Origin: JAGVSZ01 sp019137045
GTDB lineage: Bacteria > Pseudomonadota > Gammaproteobacteria > Burkholderiales > SG8-39
Length of the DNA: 64,000 nt
Direction: 5' to 3'
Assembly (NCBI GenBank): GCA_046347635.1
Contig: JAXMFT010000002.1
Location: 310,001 to 374,000 of the forward strand
The stretch's first letter is position 1; each line of letters opens with the position of its first letter. Positions 28,951-38,065 of this stretch are shown here, in pieces. A program made the translations under genes and the position numbers. The notes beneath the pieces were generated by a model. That model had not been told where the DNA came from and did not search any database. It was given only the letters and a program-made list of their open reading frames with translations.

Positions 28951-28967
28951 GGCTCCAAAATGGAGCC
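28951..28967 (+). repeat. Inverted repeat GGCTCC-AAAAT-GGAGCC
   Basis: A 6-bp perfect inverted repeat, 25 bp upstream of the antitoxin GTG and 14 bp after the PLP-enzyme stop. It may be the operator for autoregulation by the ribbon-helix-helix antitoxin, or a weak terminator. Confidence 0.45.
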
Positions 28968-28991
28968 GGTGGAACCATTCTGGAGGTTCAC

Positions 28992-29321
28992 GTGACAGTC
29001 AACCTTTCGGTGAAGCACGTGCCCGACGCGCTCGCGGACCGGCTGCGCGCACGTGCCGAGCGCAACCGACGCTCGCTGCAGCGCGAGCTCTCGAGCATCC
29101 TCGAAGCGGCGGTTGACGAGCGCGCCCCGACGGCAGAGCTTCGTCCGCTGCCGCCTCGAACGCTCACCATCGAAGAGGTGGCCGAACGCGCGCGGTGCTG
29201 TCACTCGCCCAACGCTACAGGCTCACGGCATACGCCGCCTATCTGTGGCCTGCCGAGCGGCTGGAAGCGCCCCTGGCGGCTTTCGACGTCGCGCTGGCGC
29301 GCGCGGCGCGGGATCACCTGA
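28992..29321 (+). CDS. FitA/VapB-type ribbon-helix-helix antitoxin with altered C-terminus
   Basis: A protein of 109 aa starting with GTG (ribosome site GGAGG). Residues 1-45 are an Arc-type ribbon-helix-helix (VNLSVKHVPDALADRLRARA), followed by the usual hinge and TIEEVAERAR. After residue about 68 the sequence becomes a Trp/Arg-rich shadow of another frame in which a PIN toxin fragment is encoded, so a deletion has removed the antitoxin end and the toxin start. DNA binding may remain; toxin neutralisation probably does not matter since the toxin is broken. Confidence 0.6.
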   Translation: MTVNLSVKHVPDALADRLRARAERNRRSLQRELSSILEAAVDERAPTAELRPLPPRTLTIEEVAERARCCHSPNATGSRHTPPICGLPSGWKRPWRLSTSRWRARRGIT

Positions 29322-29347
29322 CCGGCGGCGAAGCCGGGTCCCATTGA
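29198..29347 (+). pseudogene. C-terminal fragment of a PIN-domain (VapC/FitB) toxin
   Basis: In the +1 frame relative to the antitoxin tail the DNA reads LSLAQRYRLTAYAAYLWPAE then LEAPLAAFDVALARAARD, matching the last third of PIN toxins (...A..Y.LT.YDAAYL.LA...LATLD..L..AA...G). The catalytic N-terminal acidic residues are absent. This is the remnant of the toxin belonging to the upstream antitoxin. Confidence 0.6.
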
Positions 29348-29498
29348 GCGGGCGCTGCCACGGCGCGCGCCCGCGTAGCGCGTCGGCCTGTCGATTTCGA
29401 CCGCCGCCGCTCGACCAGTCGGCGTGTGCACCAGGAAGCCCCACGCGCGCTGCGCCCTCGATCGGCGCCGCCGATCCGATCCGCGGCGCGCCCGATCG

Positions 29499-29527
29499 TT
29501 GACCCGGGCAAGCGGCTCCGTTAATGA
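29499..29527 (+). promoter_or_regulatory. Putative sigma-70 promoter of the RND operon
   Basis: TTGACC, 17 bp, TAATGA, in an AT-richer island 118 bp before the adaptor gene start. It is the best -35/-10 pair in the 297-bp gap (29348-29644); the rest of that gap carries no gene. Confidence 0.5.
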
Positions 29528-29601
29528 ATTCGTAGTCTTTCGACGCCGGCCGATCGGCTACATTCGGTCGGTTCGCAGGAATCCGTCAGCCATCTGCCAC
29601 C

Positions 29602-29624
29602 GCCGGGGATCGAGAATCCCCGGC
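29602..29624 (+). promoter_or_regulatory. Hairpin in the 5' leader of the RND operon
   Basis: Nine-bp perfect stem (GCCGGGGAT / ATCCCCGGC) with a 5-nt loop, 20 nt before the ATG. It could be a repressor operator or an RNA element controlling translation; no repressor gene is adjacent. Confidence 0.4.
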
Positions 29625-29644
29625 CACGAACAGGACACCGTCGC

Positions 29645-30838
29645 ATGAGCACCGCCCCTTTCGTCCATCGCCGTCCGGCCGCCGCCGCCCTCGCCGCCGC
29701 CGCGCTCGTCCTCGCCGCGTGCAGCGACGGCCGCGGCGACGCCAAGGCGCAGGCGGGCCCCCCGCCCGCCCCGCCGGTCAGCGTGGCCGCCGCAATCGAG
29801 CGGCAGGTGATCGAGTCCGACGAGTTTCCCGGCCGGGTCGAGGCGGTCGACTCGGTCGACGTGCGCGCGCGCATCAACGGCTACCTGCAGTCGGTGCACT
29901 TCAAGCCCGGCGCGGAGGTGAGGAAGGGCGAGCTGCTCTTCACGCTCGACCCGCGGCCGTTCGAGGCGCAGGTGGCCGCCGCCGAGAGCCAGGTCGCCGC
30001 GACGCGCTCGCAGCTCGACCTCGCGCGCATCGAGCTCAAGCGCAACGAGGAGATGTGGGCCGACCGCGCCACCTCGAAGCGCGAGTTCGACGACGCGGTC
30101 ACGCGCGTGCGCACGCTCGAGTCGCAGCTCAAGGCGAACGAGGCCGCGCTCGCGACCGCGCGCCTGAACCTCGGCTACACGCGCATCACCGCGCCGATCT
30201 CCGGGCGCGTGGGCAAGGCGGAGATCACGGTCGGCAACCTCGTGCAGGGCGAGATGCCGCCCTCGCCGGTGCTGACGACGGTGGTGTCGGTGAACCCGGT
30301 CTACGTCTCGTTCCAGGCCGACGAGGCCGCGTACCTCAAGTACATCGCCGGCGCGCGCAAGAGCGCGCTCGCGGTGTCGGTCGGCCTGGCCGACGAAGAC
30401 GGGTTCCCGCACGCGGGCACGCTGGGGTTCATCGACAACCGCGTCGACCCGGCGAGCGGCACGGTGCGCATGCGCGCGACGGTGGACAACAAGAGCGGGC
30501 GCTTCACGCCCGGCCTCTTCGCGCGCGTGAAGCTCGGGGACACCGCGCAGCCGCGCATGGCGGTGCTGGTCAGCGACCGCGCGATCGGCACCGACCAGAG
30601 CCGGCGCTACGTGCTCGTGCTCGACGCCGAGAAGAAGGCGGTCTACCGCGAGGTGCGGATCGGCCGCCTGGTGGACGGGCTGCGGGTGATCGAGTCGGGC
30701 CTCAAGCCGGGCGAGGTGATCGTCGTGAACGGCCTGCAGCGCGTGCGGCCCGGCGCGCCGGTGACGCCGCAGACGGTGCCGATGGAGGCCCAGGCGCCGA
30801 ACGCTCGCCCGAACGGCGCGCCGGCGAAGAAGGGCTGA
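29645..30838 (+). CDS. RND efflux periplasmic adaptor (AcrA/MexE-like lipoprotein)
   Basis: A protein of 397 aa. The signal peptide ends in a lipobox (ALVLAAC). Lipoyl, alpha-hairpin and beta-barrel domains follow in the usual order (VDVRARINGYLQSVHFKPGA, LGYTRITAPISGRVG, GTVRMRATVDN). It connects the RND pump to the outer-membrane channel. The pump gene starts 4 nt after its stop. Confidence 0.92.
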   Translation: MSTAPFVHRRPAAAALAAAALVLAACSDGRGDAKAQAGPPPAPPVSVAAAIERQVIESDEFPGRVEAVDSVDVRARINGYLQSVHFKPGAEVRKGELLFTLDPRPFEAQVAAAESQVAATRSQLDLARIELKRNEEMWADRATSKREFDDAVTRVRTLESQLKANEAALATARLNLGYTRITAPISGRVGKAEITVGNLVQGEMPPSPVLTTVVSVNPVYVSFQADEAAYLKYIAGARKSALAVSVGLADEDGFPHAGTLGFIDNRVDPASGTVRMRATVDNKSGRFTPGLFARVKLGDTAQPRMAVLVSDRAIGTDQSRRYVLVLDAEKKAVYREVRIGRLVDGLRVIESGLKPGEVIVVNGLQRVRPGAPVTPQTVPMEAQAPNARPNGAPAKKG

Positions 30839-30842
30839 GGCC

Positions 30843-33800
30843 ATGAACCTCTCGCGCTTCTTCATCGACCGGCCGGTCTTCGCCGGCGTGCTGTCGATCT
30901 TCATCTTCCTAGCCGGCCTGATCTCGGCCTGGGTGCTGCCGGTGGCCGAGTACCCGGACGTCGTCCCGCCGTCGGTGGTCGTGCGCGCGGCCTATCCCGG
31001 CGCCAACCCGAAGGTGATCGCCGAGACCGTCGCCGCGCCGCTCGAGGAGAGCATCAACGGCGTCGAGAACATGCTGTACATGGAGTCGCAGGCCACCACC
31101 GACGGCGTGCTCCAGCTCACCGTGACCTTCAAGATCGGCACCGACGTCGACCTCGCCGAGTCGCAGGTGCAGAACCGCGTGCAGCGGGCGCTGCCGCGCC
31201 TGCCGAACGAGGTGCGCCAGATCGGGGTGGTGACGCAGAAGAGCTCGCCCGACTTCGCCATGGTGGTGCACATCCTGTCGCCCGACGGACGCTACGACGA
31301 GCTGTACCTGCGCAACTTCGCGGTCCTCAACGTCAAGGACAACCTGCAGCGCATCCCGGGCATGGGCCAGGTGCTGGTGTTCGGCGGCGGGGACTACGCG
31401 ATGCGGGTCTGGCTCGACCCGCAGAAGCTCGCCGCCCGCAACCTCACGGCGAGCGACGTGGTGCGCGCGCTGCGCGAGCAGAACCAGCAGGTCGCCGCCG
31501 GGGTGGTCGGCGCGCCGCCGGCGGCGCCGCACACCGACTTCCAGCTCTCGGTGAACGCGCAGGGGCGCCTCGTGACCGAGGAGGAGTTCCGCAACGTCAT
31601 CGTCGCGACCTCGCCCGACGGCGGCGTGCTGCGGCTGAAGGACGTCGCGCGCGTCGAGCTGGGCGCGGGCGAGTACGCGCTGCGCTCGCTGCTCAACAAC
31701 AAGCCCGCGGTCGCGATCGGGATCTTCCAGGCGCCCAAGTCGAACGCGATCGAGCTGTCCAACCAGGTGCGCAGCGCGATAGCGGAGATGAAGAAGGACT
31801 TCCCCGCCGGAGTGGACTACGACATCGTCTACGACCCCACGCGCTTCGTGCTGCAGTCGATCAAGGCGGTGATCCGCACGCTGATCGAGGCGACGCTGCT
31901 CGTGGTGCTGGTGGTGATCGTGTTCCTGCAGACCTGGCGCGCGTCGATCATCCCGCTGGTGGCGGTGCCGGTGTCGATCGTCGGCACCTTCGCGGTGATG
32001 CTCGCGTTCGGCTTCTCGATCAACACCCTGACGCTGTTCGGGCTGGTGCTCGCGATCGGGATCGTGGTCGACGACGCGATCGTGGTGGTGGAGAACGTCG
32101 AGCGCAACCTCGAGCTCGGCTACGACGCGAAAGAGGCCACCTACCGCGCGATGCGCGAGGTGAGCGGCCCGATCATCGCGATCGCGCTCACCCTGTGCGC
32201 GGTGTTCATCCCGATCGCGTTCGTGAGCGGGCTCACCGGGCAGTTCTACCGCCAGTTCTCGCTCACGATCGCGATCTCGACGGTGATCTCGGCCTTCAAC
32301 TCGCTCACGCTCTCGCCGGCGCTCGCGGCGCTGCTGCTGCGCGCGAAGGACGCGCCCAGGGACCGCCTCACGGTCTGGATGGACCGCGCGTTCGGCTGGT
32401 TCTTCGCGCGCTTCAACCGCTTCTTCCGGCGCTCGGCGGACGCCTACCAGGGCGCGGTCGCGCGCGTCCTGAACCGCAAGGCGCTCGCCTTCGGGGTGTA
32501 CCTCGTGCTCCTCGGCGTGACCTACGTCGGCTTCCAGGCGGTGCCGTCCGGCTTCGTCCCGGGCCAGGACAAGCAGTACCTGGTCGGGTTCGCGCAGCTG
32601 CCCGACGGCGCCTCGCTCGACCGCACCGAGGACGTGCTGCGGCGCATGTCGGACATCGCCCTGAAGACGCCCGGGATCAAGGACGCGGTCGCGTTCCCCG
32701 GCCTGTCGATCGCGGGCTTCACCAACGCGCCCAACGCCGGGATCGTGTTCTTCGGCCTGGACGAGTTCGAGAAGCGGCGCTCGCCCGGGCTCTCGGGCGG
32801 GGCGATCGCGGGCGCGGTCAACCAGCGGCTCGCGTCGATCCAGGACGCGTTCATCGCGGTGTTCCCGCCGCCGCCGGTGAACGGCATCGGCACCATCGGC
32901 GGCTTCAAGCTGCAGATCGAGGACCGCGGCGGGCTCGGCGACCAGGCGCTCTACGACGCGATGAAGGCGATGCAGATGCGCGCCTTCCAGGCGCCGGAGC
33001 TCTCGCCCAGCTTCTCCAGCTTCCAGATCAACGTGCCGCAGCTCTTCGCCGACGTCGACCGCGCCAAGGTGAAGCGCATGGGGGTCGCGCTCACCGACGT
33101 CTTCGAGACGATGCAGATCAACCTCGGGTCGCTGTACGTCAACGACTTCAACCGCTTCGGGCGCACCTACCGGGTGGTGGTGCAGGCCGACGCGCCGTAC
33201 CGCTCGCGCGCCGACGACATCGCGCAGCTGAAGACCCGCAACGCCAAGGGCGAGCTGGTGCCGCTCGGGTCGCTGATGCGGGTCGAGCGGAGCTTCGGGC
33301 CCGACCGCGCGATCCGCTACAACGCCTTCCCGTCGGCGGACCTCAACGGCGCCGCCGCGCCGGGCTACAGCTCGGGTCAGGCGCAGGCCGCGATCGAGCG
33401 CATCGCGCGCGAGGTGCTGCCGCGCGGCATCACCTTCGAGTGGACCGACCTCACCTACCAGGAGATCCTCGCCGGCAACACCGCGGTGCTGGTGTTCCCG
33501 CTGTGCGTGCTGCTCGTCTTCCTGGTGCTGGCGGCGCAGTACGAGAGCCTGAAGCTGCCGCTCGCGATCATCCTCATCGTGCCGATGTGCCTGCTGTTCG
33601 CGATCGCCGGGGTGTACTTCACCGGCGGCGACAACAACATCTTCACGCAGATCGCGCTGTTCGTGCTCATGGGGCTGGCGTGCAAGAACGCGATCCTGAT
33701 CGTCGAGTTCGCGCGCGAGCTGGAGATGAAGGAGCCGGCGCACGACCCGGTGCGCGCGGCGCTCGAGGCGTGCCGGATGCGGCTGCGGCCGATCCTGATG

Positions 33801-34007
33801 ACCTCGTTCGCCTTCATCATGGGGGTGGTGCCGCTCGTGTTCTCGATCGGCGCCGGCGCGGAGATGCGCCACGCGATCGGCATCGCGGTGTTCTGCGGGA
33901 TGCTCGGGGTGACCTTCTTCGGCCTGTTCCTGACCCCGGTGTTCTACGTGCTGCTGCACCGCAGGTTCGGCCGGCGGCAGCCGAAGCCGGCCGCGGCGCC
34001 GGCGTGA
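30843..34007 (+). CDS. RND (HAE1) multidrug efflux pump, MexF-like
   Basis: A protein of 1054 aa, full length, starting MNLSRFFIDRPVFAGVLSI. The proton-relay residues are visible: Asp pair in AIGIVVDDAIVVVENVERN (TM4) and Lys in GLACKNAILIVEFAREL (TM10). The N-terminus (LPVAEYPDVVPPSVVVRA) is closer to MexF than to AcrB. It exports amphiphilic compounds by proton exchange as a trimer. It is the middle gene of an adaptor-pump-channel operon with no local regulator. Confidence 0.95.
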   Translation: MNLSRFFIDRPVFAGVLSIFIFLAGLISAWVLPVAEYPDVVPPSVVVRAAYPGANPKVIAETVAAPLEESINGVENMLYMESQATTDGVLQLTVTFKIGTDVDLAESQVQNRVQRALPRLPNEVRQIGVVTQKSSPDFAMVVHILSPDGRYDELYLRNFAVLNVKDNLQRIPGMGQVLVFGGGDYAMRVWLDPQKLAARNLTASDVVRALREQNQQVAAGVVGAPPAAPHTDFQLSVNAQGRLVTEEEFRNVIVATSPDGGVLRLKDVARVELGAGEYALRSLLNNKPAVAIGIFQAPKSNAIELSNQVRSAIAEMKKDFPAGVDYDIVYDPTRFVLQSIKAVIRTLIEATLLVVLVVIVFLQTWRASIIPLVAVPVSIVGTFAVMLAFGFSINTLTLFGLVLAIGIVVDDAIVVVENVERNLELGYDAKEATYRAMREVSGPIIAIALTLCAVFIPIAFVSGLTGQFYRQFSLTIAISTVISAFNSLTLSPALAALLLRAKDAPRDRLTVWMDRAFGWFFARFNRFFRRSADAYQGAVARVLNRKALAFGVYLVLLGVTYVGFQAVPSGFVPGQDKQYLVGFAQLPDGASLDRTEDVLRRMSDIALKTPGIKDAVAFPGLSIAGFTNAPNAGIVFFGLDEFEKRRSPGLSGGAIAGAVNQRLASIQDAFIAVFPPPPVNGIGTIGGFKLQIEDRGGLGDQALYDAMKAMQMRAFQAPELSPSFSSFQINVPQLFADVDRAKVKRMGVALTDVFETMQINLGSLYVNDFNRFGRTYRVVVQADAPYRSRADDIAQLKTRNAKGELVPLGSLMRVERSFGPDRAIRYNAFPSADLNGAAAPGYSSGQAQAAIERIAREVLPRGITFEWTDLTYQEILAGNTAVLVFPLCVLLVFLVLAAQYESLKLPLAIILIVPMCLLFAIAGVYFTGGDNNIFTQIALFVLMGLACKNAILIVEFARELEMKEPAHDPVRAALEACRMRLRPILMTSFAFIMGVVPLVFSIGAGAEMRHAIGIAVFCGMLGVTFFGLFLTPVFYVLLHRRFGRRQPKPAAAPA

Positions 34008-34017
34008 GGAGGCGGGC

Positions 34018-35475
34018 ATGAGAACCCCTGCGCTCCTCGCCCTCGCGGCCCTCGCCGGCTGCTCGCTCGCGCCGCAGCTCGAGCAGCCCGCGCTCGACGT
34101 GCCGGCGCACTACAAGGCGCTCGGTCCCGACGAGCCCCGCGGCGAGTGGAAGACCGCCGAGCCCGCGGCGGAGGCGCTGCCGCGCGGGGAGTGGTGGCGG
34201 CTCTTCCGCGACCTGCAGCTCGACGCGCTCGAACTGGAGGCGAGCGCCGCGAACCAGACGGTGAAGATCGCCGCCGCGCGCCTCGCGCAGTCGCGCGCGG
34301 TGGTCGGCGTCGCCAGGGCGGAGCTGTTCCCGCGCTTCGACGCCGGGTTCGGCCCCTCGCGCATCAAGCAGTCGGGCGTCTCGCTCGGGCTGCCCCAGGG
34401 CACCGACATCCCGCCGTACACCGTCTGGCGCGGACAGATCACCGCCGCCTGGGAGGTGGACCTCTTCGGACGCATCTCCGACAGCGTCGCCGCCGCGCGG
34501 AGCGACGCCGACGCCGCCGCGGCGCTGTACGGCGCGACCCTGCTCGCGGTGCAGGCCGATGTCGCGCAGGCGTACTTCGGGATCCGCCAGGCCGACGACG
34601 AGCTGAAGGTGCTGCGCGCGACGGTCACCGCGCGCGTCGAGACGCTGCGCCTCGTCCAGAGCCGCTTCGACGCCGGCGAGATCAGCGAGCTCGACCTCGC
34701 GCAGGCGAAGACGGAGGTCGGGCTGGCGCAGACCCAGGTCTACGGCGTCGAGCGGACCCGCGCGCAGCTCGAGAACGGGCTCGCGGTGCTGCTCGGCCGG
34801 GCGCCCGCGTCCTTCAGCCTGGCGCCGGCCACGCTGCCGACCGCGCTCCCGGCGATCCCGCCCGGGCTGCCCTCGGCGCTGCTCGAACGGCGGCCCGACG
34901 TCGCGGCCGCGAGCCGGACGATGGCGGCCTCGAACGCGCGCATCGGCGTCGCGAAGGCGGCGTTCTTCCCGGTCCTGCGCATCACCGGGCTGGCCGGCTA
35001 CGAGTCGAACGACCTCTCGGAGCTCTTCCAGTGGTCGAGCCGGGTGTGGGCGCTCGGGCCGATCGCCGGCACGATCCTGACGATGCCGATCTTCGACGGC
35101 GGGCGGAACCAGGCGAACCTCGACCGCTCGTACGCGGTGCTGGAGGAGTCGGTGGGCGTGTACCGGCAGACGGTGCTCGGCGCGTTCGCGGAGGTGGAGG
35201 ACAACCTGGTCGCGCTGCGCACGCTCGCCGGCCAGGCCGAGGCCACGCGCGCATCGCTGCAGTCGGCGACGCGCGCGCTCAAGGTCGCGGAGTCGCGCTA
35301 CCGCGCCGGCGCCACCAGCTACCTCCAGGTGGTGGACAGCCAGCGCACGCTGCTGGTCGTCGAGCGGCTCGACGCGCAGATCCGCGGCGCGCGCGCCGCG
35401 TCCACCGTGGCGCTGATCCGCGCGCTCGGCGGCGGGTGGGAGCCGTCCGCGGGCGTCTCCGGAGGCGCGCAATGA
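34018..35475 (+). CDS. RND efflux outer-membrane lipoprotein (NodT/OprN-like)
   Basis: A protein of 485 aa. Very short signal with lipobox (LALAALAGC), two OEP repeats and the LLERRPDVAAASRTM hallmark. It completes the tripartite pump. Starts 10 nt after the pump stop and overlaps the DedA start by 4 nt (ATGA). It is distinct from the TolC-like gene at 3.4 kb, which serves the peptide exporter. Confidence 0.93.
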   Translation: MRTPALLALAALAGCSLAPQLEQPALDVPAHYKALGPDEPRGEWKTAEPAAEALPRGEWWRLFRDLQLDALELEASAANQTVKIAAARLAQSRAVVGVARAELFPRFDAGFGPSRIKQSGVSLGLPQGTDIPPYTVWRGQITAAWEVDLFGRISDSVAAARSDADAAAALYGATLLAVQADVAQAYFGIRQADDELKVLRATVTARVETLRLVQSRFDAGEISELDLAQAKTEVGLAQTQVYGVERTRAQLENGLAVLLGRAPASFSLAPATLPTALPAIPPGLPSALLERRPDVAAASRTMAASNARIGVAKAAFFPVLRITGLAGYESNDLSELFQWSSRVWALGPIAGTILTMPIFDGGRNQANLDRSYAVLEESVGVYRQTVLGAFAEVEDNLVALRTLAGQAEATRASLQSATRALKVAESRYRAGATSYLQVVDSQRTLLVVERLDAQIRGARAASTVALIRALGGGWEPSAGVSGGAQ

Positions 35476-36128
35476 GCCTGCCCGAGCTCCTGCACCAGTA
35501 CGGCTACGCGTTCATCGCGGCGGCCGTGCTGGTCGAGCAGGTCGGCGTGCCGATCCCGGCGTTCGCGGTGCTCGTGGTGGCGGGCGCGTTCGCCGCGAGC
35601 GGGGCGATCTCGGCGCCGCTCGTCTTCGCGCTCGCGGTCGCGGCGGCGGTCGCGGGCGACCTCCTCTGGTTCCAGCTCGGGCGGCGCTTCGGCGCGCGCG
35701 TGCTCGCCGCGCTCTGCGGTCTCGCCTCCGCGCCGCAGCGCTGCGCCGGCGACCGCGCGGCGCTGTTCGCGCGCTTCGGGCTGAAGTCGCTGCTGGTGAC
35801 GCGCTTCTTTCCCGGGCTCGCGGCGCTCGCGCCCTCCGCGGCCGGGATGGCCGGCTACCGGCGGCGGCACTTCGCGGCGTTCGATGCGGCCGGCGCGATG
35901 CTGTGGGCCGGCACCGCGCTCACGCTGGGGGGGGTGTTCCACCGGGAGGTGGACGGGCTGATCGGGGCGCTGCGCGCGGCCGGGCTGCAGGCGGCGGCGG
36001 TCGCGGGCGCGATCGCCATCGGCATCGCCGCCGTCGTCGCCTGGCGGATGCGCGCGCGTATCGGGCGCCTGGGTGCGGCGGTGCTGCGCGCGCTGCGCGG
36101 GCGGGCCTCGACTTGCGGCTGCGGATGA
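35472..36128 (+). CDS. DedA-family membrane protein
   Basis: A protein of 218 aa with about five hydrophobic helices and the DedA features VEQVGVPIPAF, GDLLWFQLGRRFG and RFFPGLAALAPSAAGMAGY (the conserved F-x-R-x-x-P-G). DedA proteins are undecaprenyl-phosphate or phospholipid scramblase/flippase-like transporters that support envelope homeostasis. Coupled to the RND operon by an ATGA overlap. Confidence 0.87.
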   Translation: MSLPELLHQYGYAFIAAAVLVEQVGVPIPAFAVLVVAGAFAASGAISAPLVFALAVAAAVAGDLLWFQLGRRFGARVLAALCGLASAPQRCAGDRAALFARFGLKSLLVTRFFPGLAALAPSAAGMAGYRRRHFAAFDAAGAMLWAGTALTLGGVFHREVDGLIGALRAAGLQAAAVAGAIAIGIAAVVAWRMRARIGRLGAAVLRALRGRASTCGCG

Positions 36129-36156
36129 GCGGCTGCTGATCCGGCCCCCTGGGCCG

Positions 36157-36585
36157 TCAGCGCGGTGGTGGCGCGCTCAATCGCGCGAGACACTGGGTAG
36201 GCGAGAGGATCGGTATCTCCTGGTAGACCCCGAGCGAAAGCAGATCCTTGTCGCCGGAAACGATCGCCTGGGCGCGCGCTGCGATTGCGCAGCCGAGCAC
36301 GACGGCATCGTCCGGGTCGCGAATCCCTGACTCGGTCGCTGGCGTCGCTTCGATCACTTCCGCAGCCTGCGCGTAGCGCGTGACGATCTCGGTGGCGCTC
36401 TGCCCGTCGCGCGCGAGCTTTGCGGCGAGCTTGGGGCGGCCGAGCAGTTCGGCGAGTTCGTCGAGGAGTCCCCGGGAGGTGACGAGCTCGACGCTTCCGT
36501 CACCGGCCAGCTCGATCAGGCGCTCGGGTGTGCCGCCCCACAGCAGCGCCGAGATGACTACGTTGGTGTCAAGAACGAGGCGCAC
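36157..36585 (-). CDS. PIN-domain toxin (putative toxin component, PIN family)
   Basis: A protein of 142 aa with the acidic PIN residues: Asp in LVLDTNVVISALLWGG, Glu in SRGLLDELAELLGRPKL, and RDPDDAVVLGCAIA, VSGDKDLL. PIN toxins are Mg-dependent ribonucleases. Its start overlaps the antitoxin gene by 17 nt, and the pair appears intact. Confidence 0.85.
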   Translation of the reverse strand: MRLVLDTNVVISALLWGGTPERLIELAGDGSVELVTSRGLLDELAELLGRPKLAAKLARDGQSATEIVTRYAQAAEVIEATPATESGIRDPDDAVVLGCAIAARAQAIVSGDKDLLSLGVYQEIPILSPTQCLARLSAPPPR

Positions 36586-36820
36586 CCGCCTCGCGCAGCT
36601 CGGCTCGCACTGCCTTCAGTTCGGCCTCGAGTTCCGCCTCGGTGATGCCCGGCTCGGTTGCGCGCAGCTGCTGCCCGATCTCGACCAGCCGCCGCGCAGC
36701 GGCCTTCCGGATCGCCTCGCGCACGAGTCGCTCGATCGCTTCCGACGTGAGCAGTCCCGCGGCCCTGGCCTGCCGGGCCAGCTCGTCGGGGAGCAGCAGC
36801 TTGAGCTCGAGTTCGGTCAC
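36569..36820 (-). CDS. Antitoxin paired with PIN toxin
   Basis: An 83-aa acidic, helical protein (ELELKLLLPDELARQARAAG at the N-terminus, similar to ribbon-helix-helix antitoxins of PIN-family toxins). It precedes and overlaps the toxin gene, the standard antitoxin-first arrangement. DNA-binding N-terminus and toxin-wrapping C-terminus are inferred. Confidence 0.7.
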   Translation of the reverse strand: MTELELKLLLPDELARQARAAGLLTSEAIERLVREAIRKAAARRLVEIGQQLRATEPGITEAELEAELKAVRAELREAGAPRS

Positions 36821-36877
36821 GGTGAGCAGCCTCGGCTCGCGACGATACGCCGGACGACGAGGGCCCGCAAGGCGGAA

Positions 36878-38065
36878 TCACCCTGCCGGCACCGGCGCCC
36901 GCGCCCGCTCCGCCGGGAACGCGAGCGCCGCAAGGAATATGAGCGCGGCCACCGCCGCGAGCAGCGCGAACAGCGGCTGGAAGTCGCCGTGGGTGCGGTG
37001 CACCCAGGCGATCGCCGGCACCGCAATCGCGCTGGCGCCGAACGACACGACGTAGCGCAGGGCGTAGGCGCGGGCGCGCCACTCCTCCGCGGTGTACTTC
37101 GCCACCATCGCGTCGTTGATCGGAATCTGCCCGAACACGAAGAACATCATTCCCACCGCGACCGCGAGCATCGCGTAGCCGGCGAGCGAGCCGGCCGCGT
37201 AGAGCAGCGGCACCTGCATCGCCGCGACGAACACGAACACGCCGCGCACCGAGCGCCGGTCGAGCCAGTGCCCGACGATGAGCTGCGCCATCGCGGCGAT
37301 GAGGTAGGTGATGCACACCAGCAGGCCGATGCCGAAGTTGGTGTCGGTGAGCGCCGCGAGGCGCTCGTCGAACAGCTTCGGCATCGAGACCGTGGTGGCG
37401 TTGAAGATGATGCTGCCGCACGCGCTCGCGATCGCCACGATCACGAACACGCGCGCGAGCAGCGCGCGCGGCACGCGCGCCGGCGCGGCCGGCTTCGCCG
37501 CCGCGCGCGCGACCTCGAAGCCGCGGCTCGCCGCGAGGAAGCCGAACCCGATCGCGACGCACGCTGCGCCGGGGACGAAGAACGCCCAGCGCCAGCCGGC
37601 GAGATCGGCGAGCGCGCCGGCGAGGAGCGCGGCGAACGCGAGCCCGGTGTTGCCGTAGACGCCGTTGACCCCCAGCGTGCGTCCGAGGTCCGTGCTTCTC
37701 TGCGCGACCAGCATCGCGATCCCGACCGGGTGGTAGATCGCGGCGAAGAGCCCGATCGCGGTGAGCCCGGCCGCCAGCTCGAAAGGCGTGCGCGCGAGTC
37801 CGGTCAGGATCGTCGCCGCGCCGATGCCGAAGAAGAACACCCGCATCATCCCGGTGCGGCTCCAGTGGTCCGCGAGCCACCCCGCCGGGATCGAGCAGGC
37901 GCCGAAGGCGACGAAGCCGCCGAGGGCGAGCGGCAGCAGCTCGCCGTAGGGCATCTGCCACGCGGTCCCGATGGCGAGCACCGCGGTCGGGAAGATCAGC
38001 ATGACCAGGGGATCGCGCGTGTGCCCGATGTTGCGGTAGAGGTCGAGGCGCGCGCGTCCGCTCAT
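36878..38065 (-). CDS. Major facilitator superfamily transporter
   Basis: A protein of 395 aa with 12 predicted helices, GWLADHWSRTGMMR as the TM2-3 loop motif and GHWLDRRSVRGVF as its equivalent in the second half. Substrate unknown. The start overlaps the stop of the preceding membrane-protein gene by 4 nt, so the two are co-translated. Confidence 0.88.
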   Translation of the reverse strand: MSGRARLDLYRNIGHTRDPLVMLIFPTAVLAIGTAWQMPYGELLPLALGGFVAFGACSIPAGWLADHWSRTGMMRVFFFGIGAATILTGLARTPFELAAGLTAIGLFAAIYHPVGIAMLVAQRSTDLGRTLGVNGVYGNTGLAFAALLAGALADLAGWRWAFFVPGAACVAIGFGFLAASRGFEVARAAAKPAAPARVPRALLARVFVIVAIASACGSIIFNATTVSMPKLFDERLAALTDTNFGIGLLVCITYLIAAMAQLIVGHWLDRRSVRGVFVFVAAMQVPLLYAAGSLAGYAMLAVAVGMMFFVFGQIPINDAMVAKYTAEEWRARAYALRYVVSFGASAIAVPAIAWVHRTHGDFQPLFALLAAVAALIFLAALAFPAERARAPVPAG

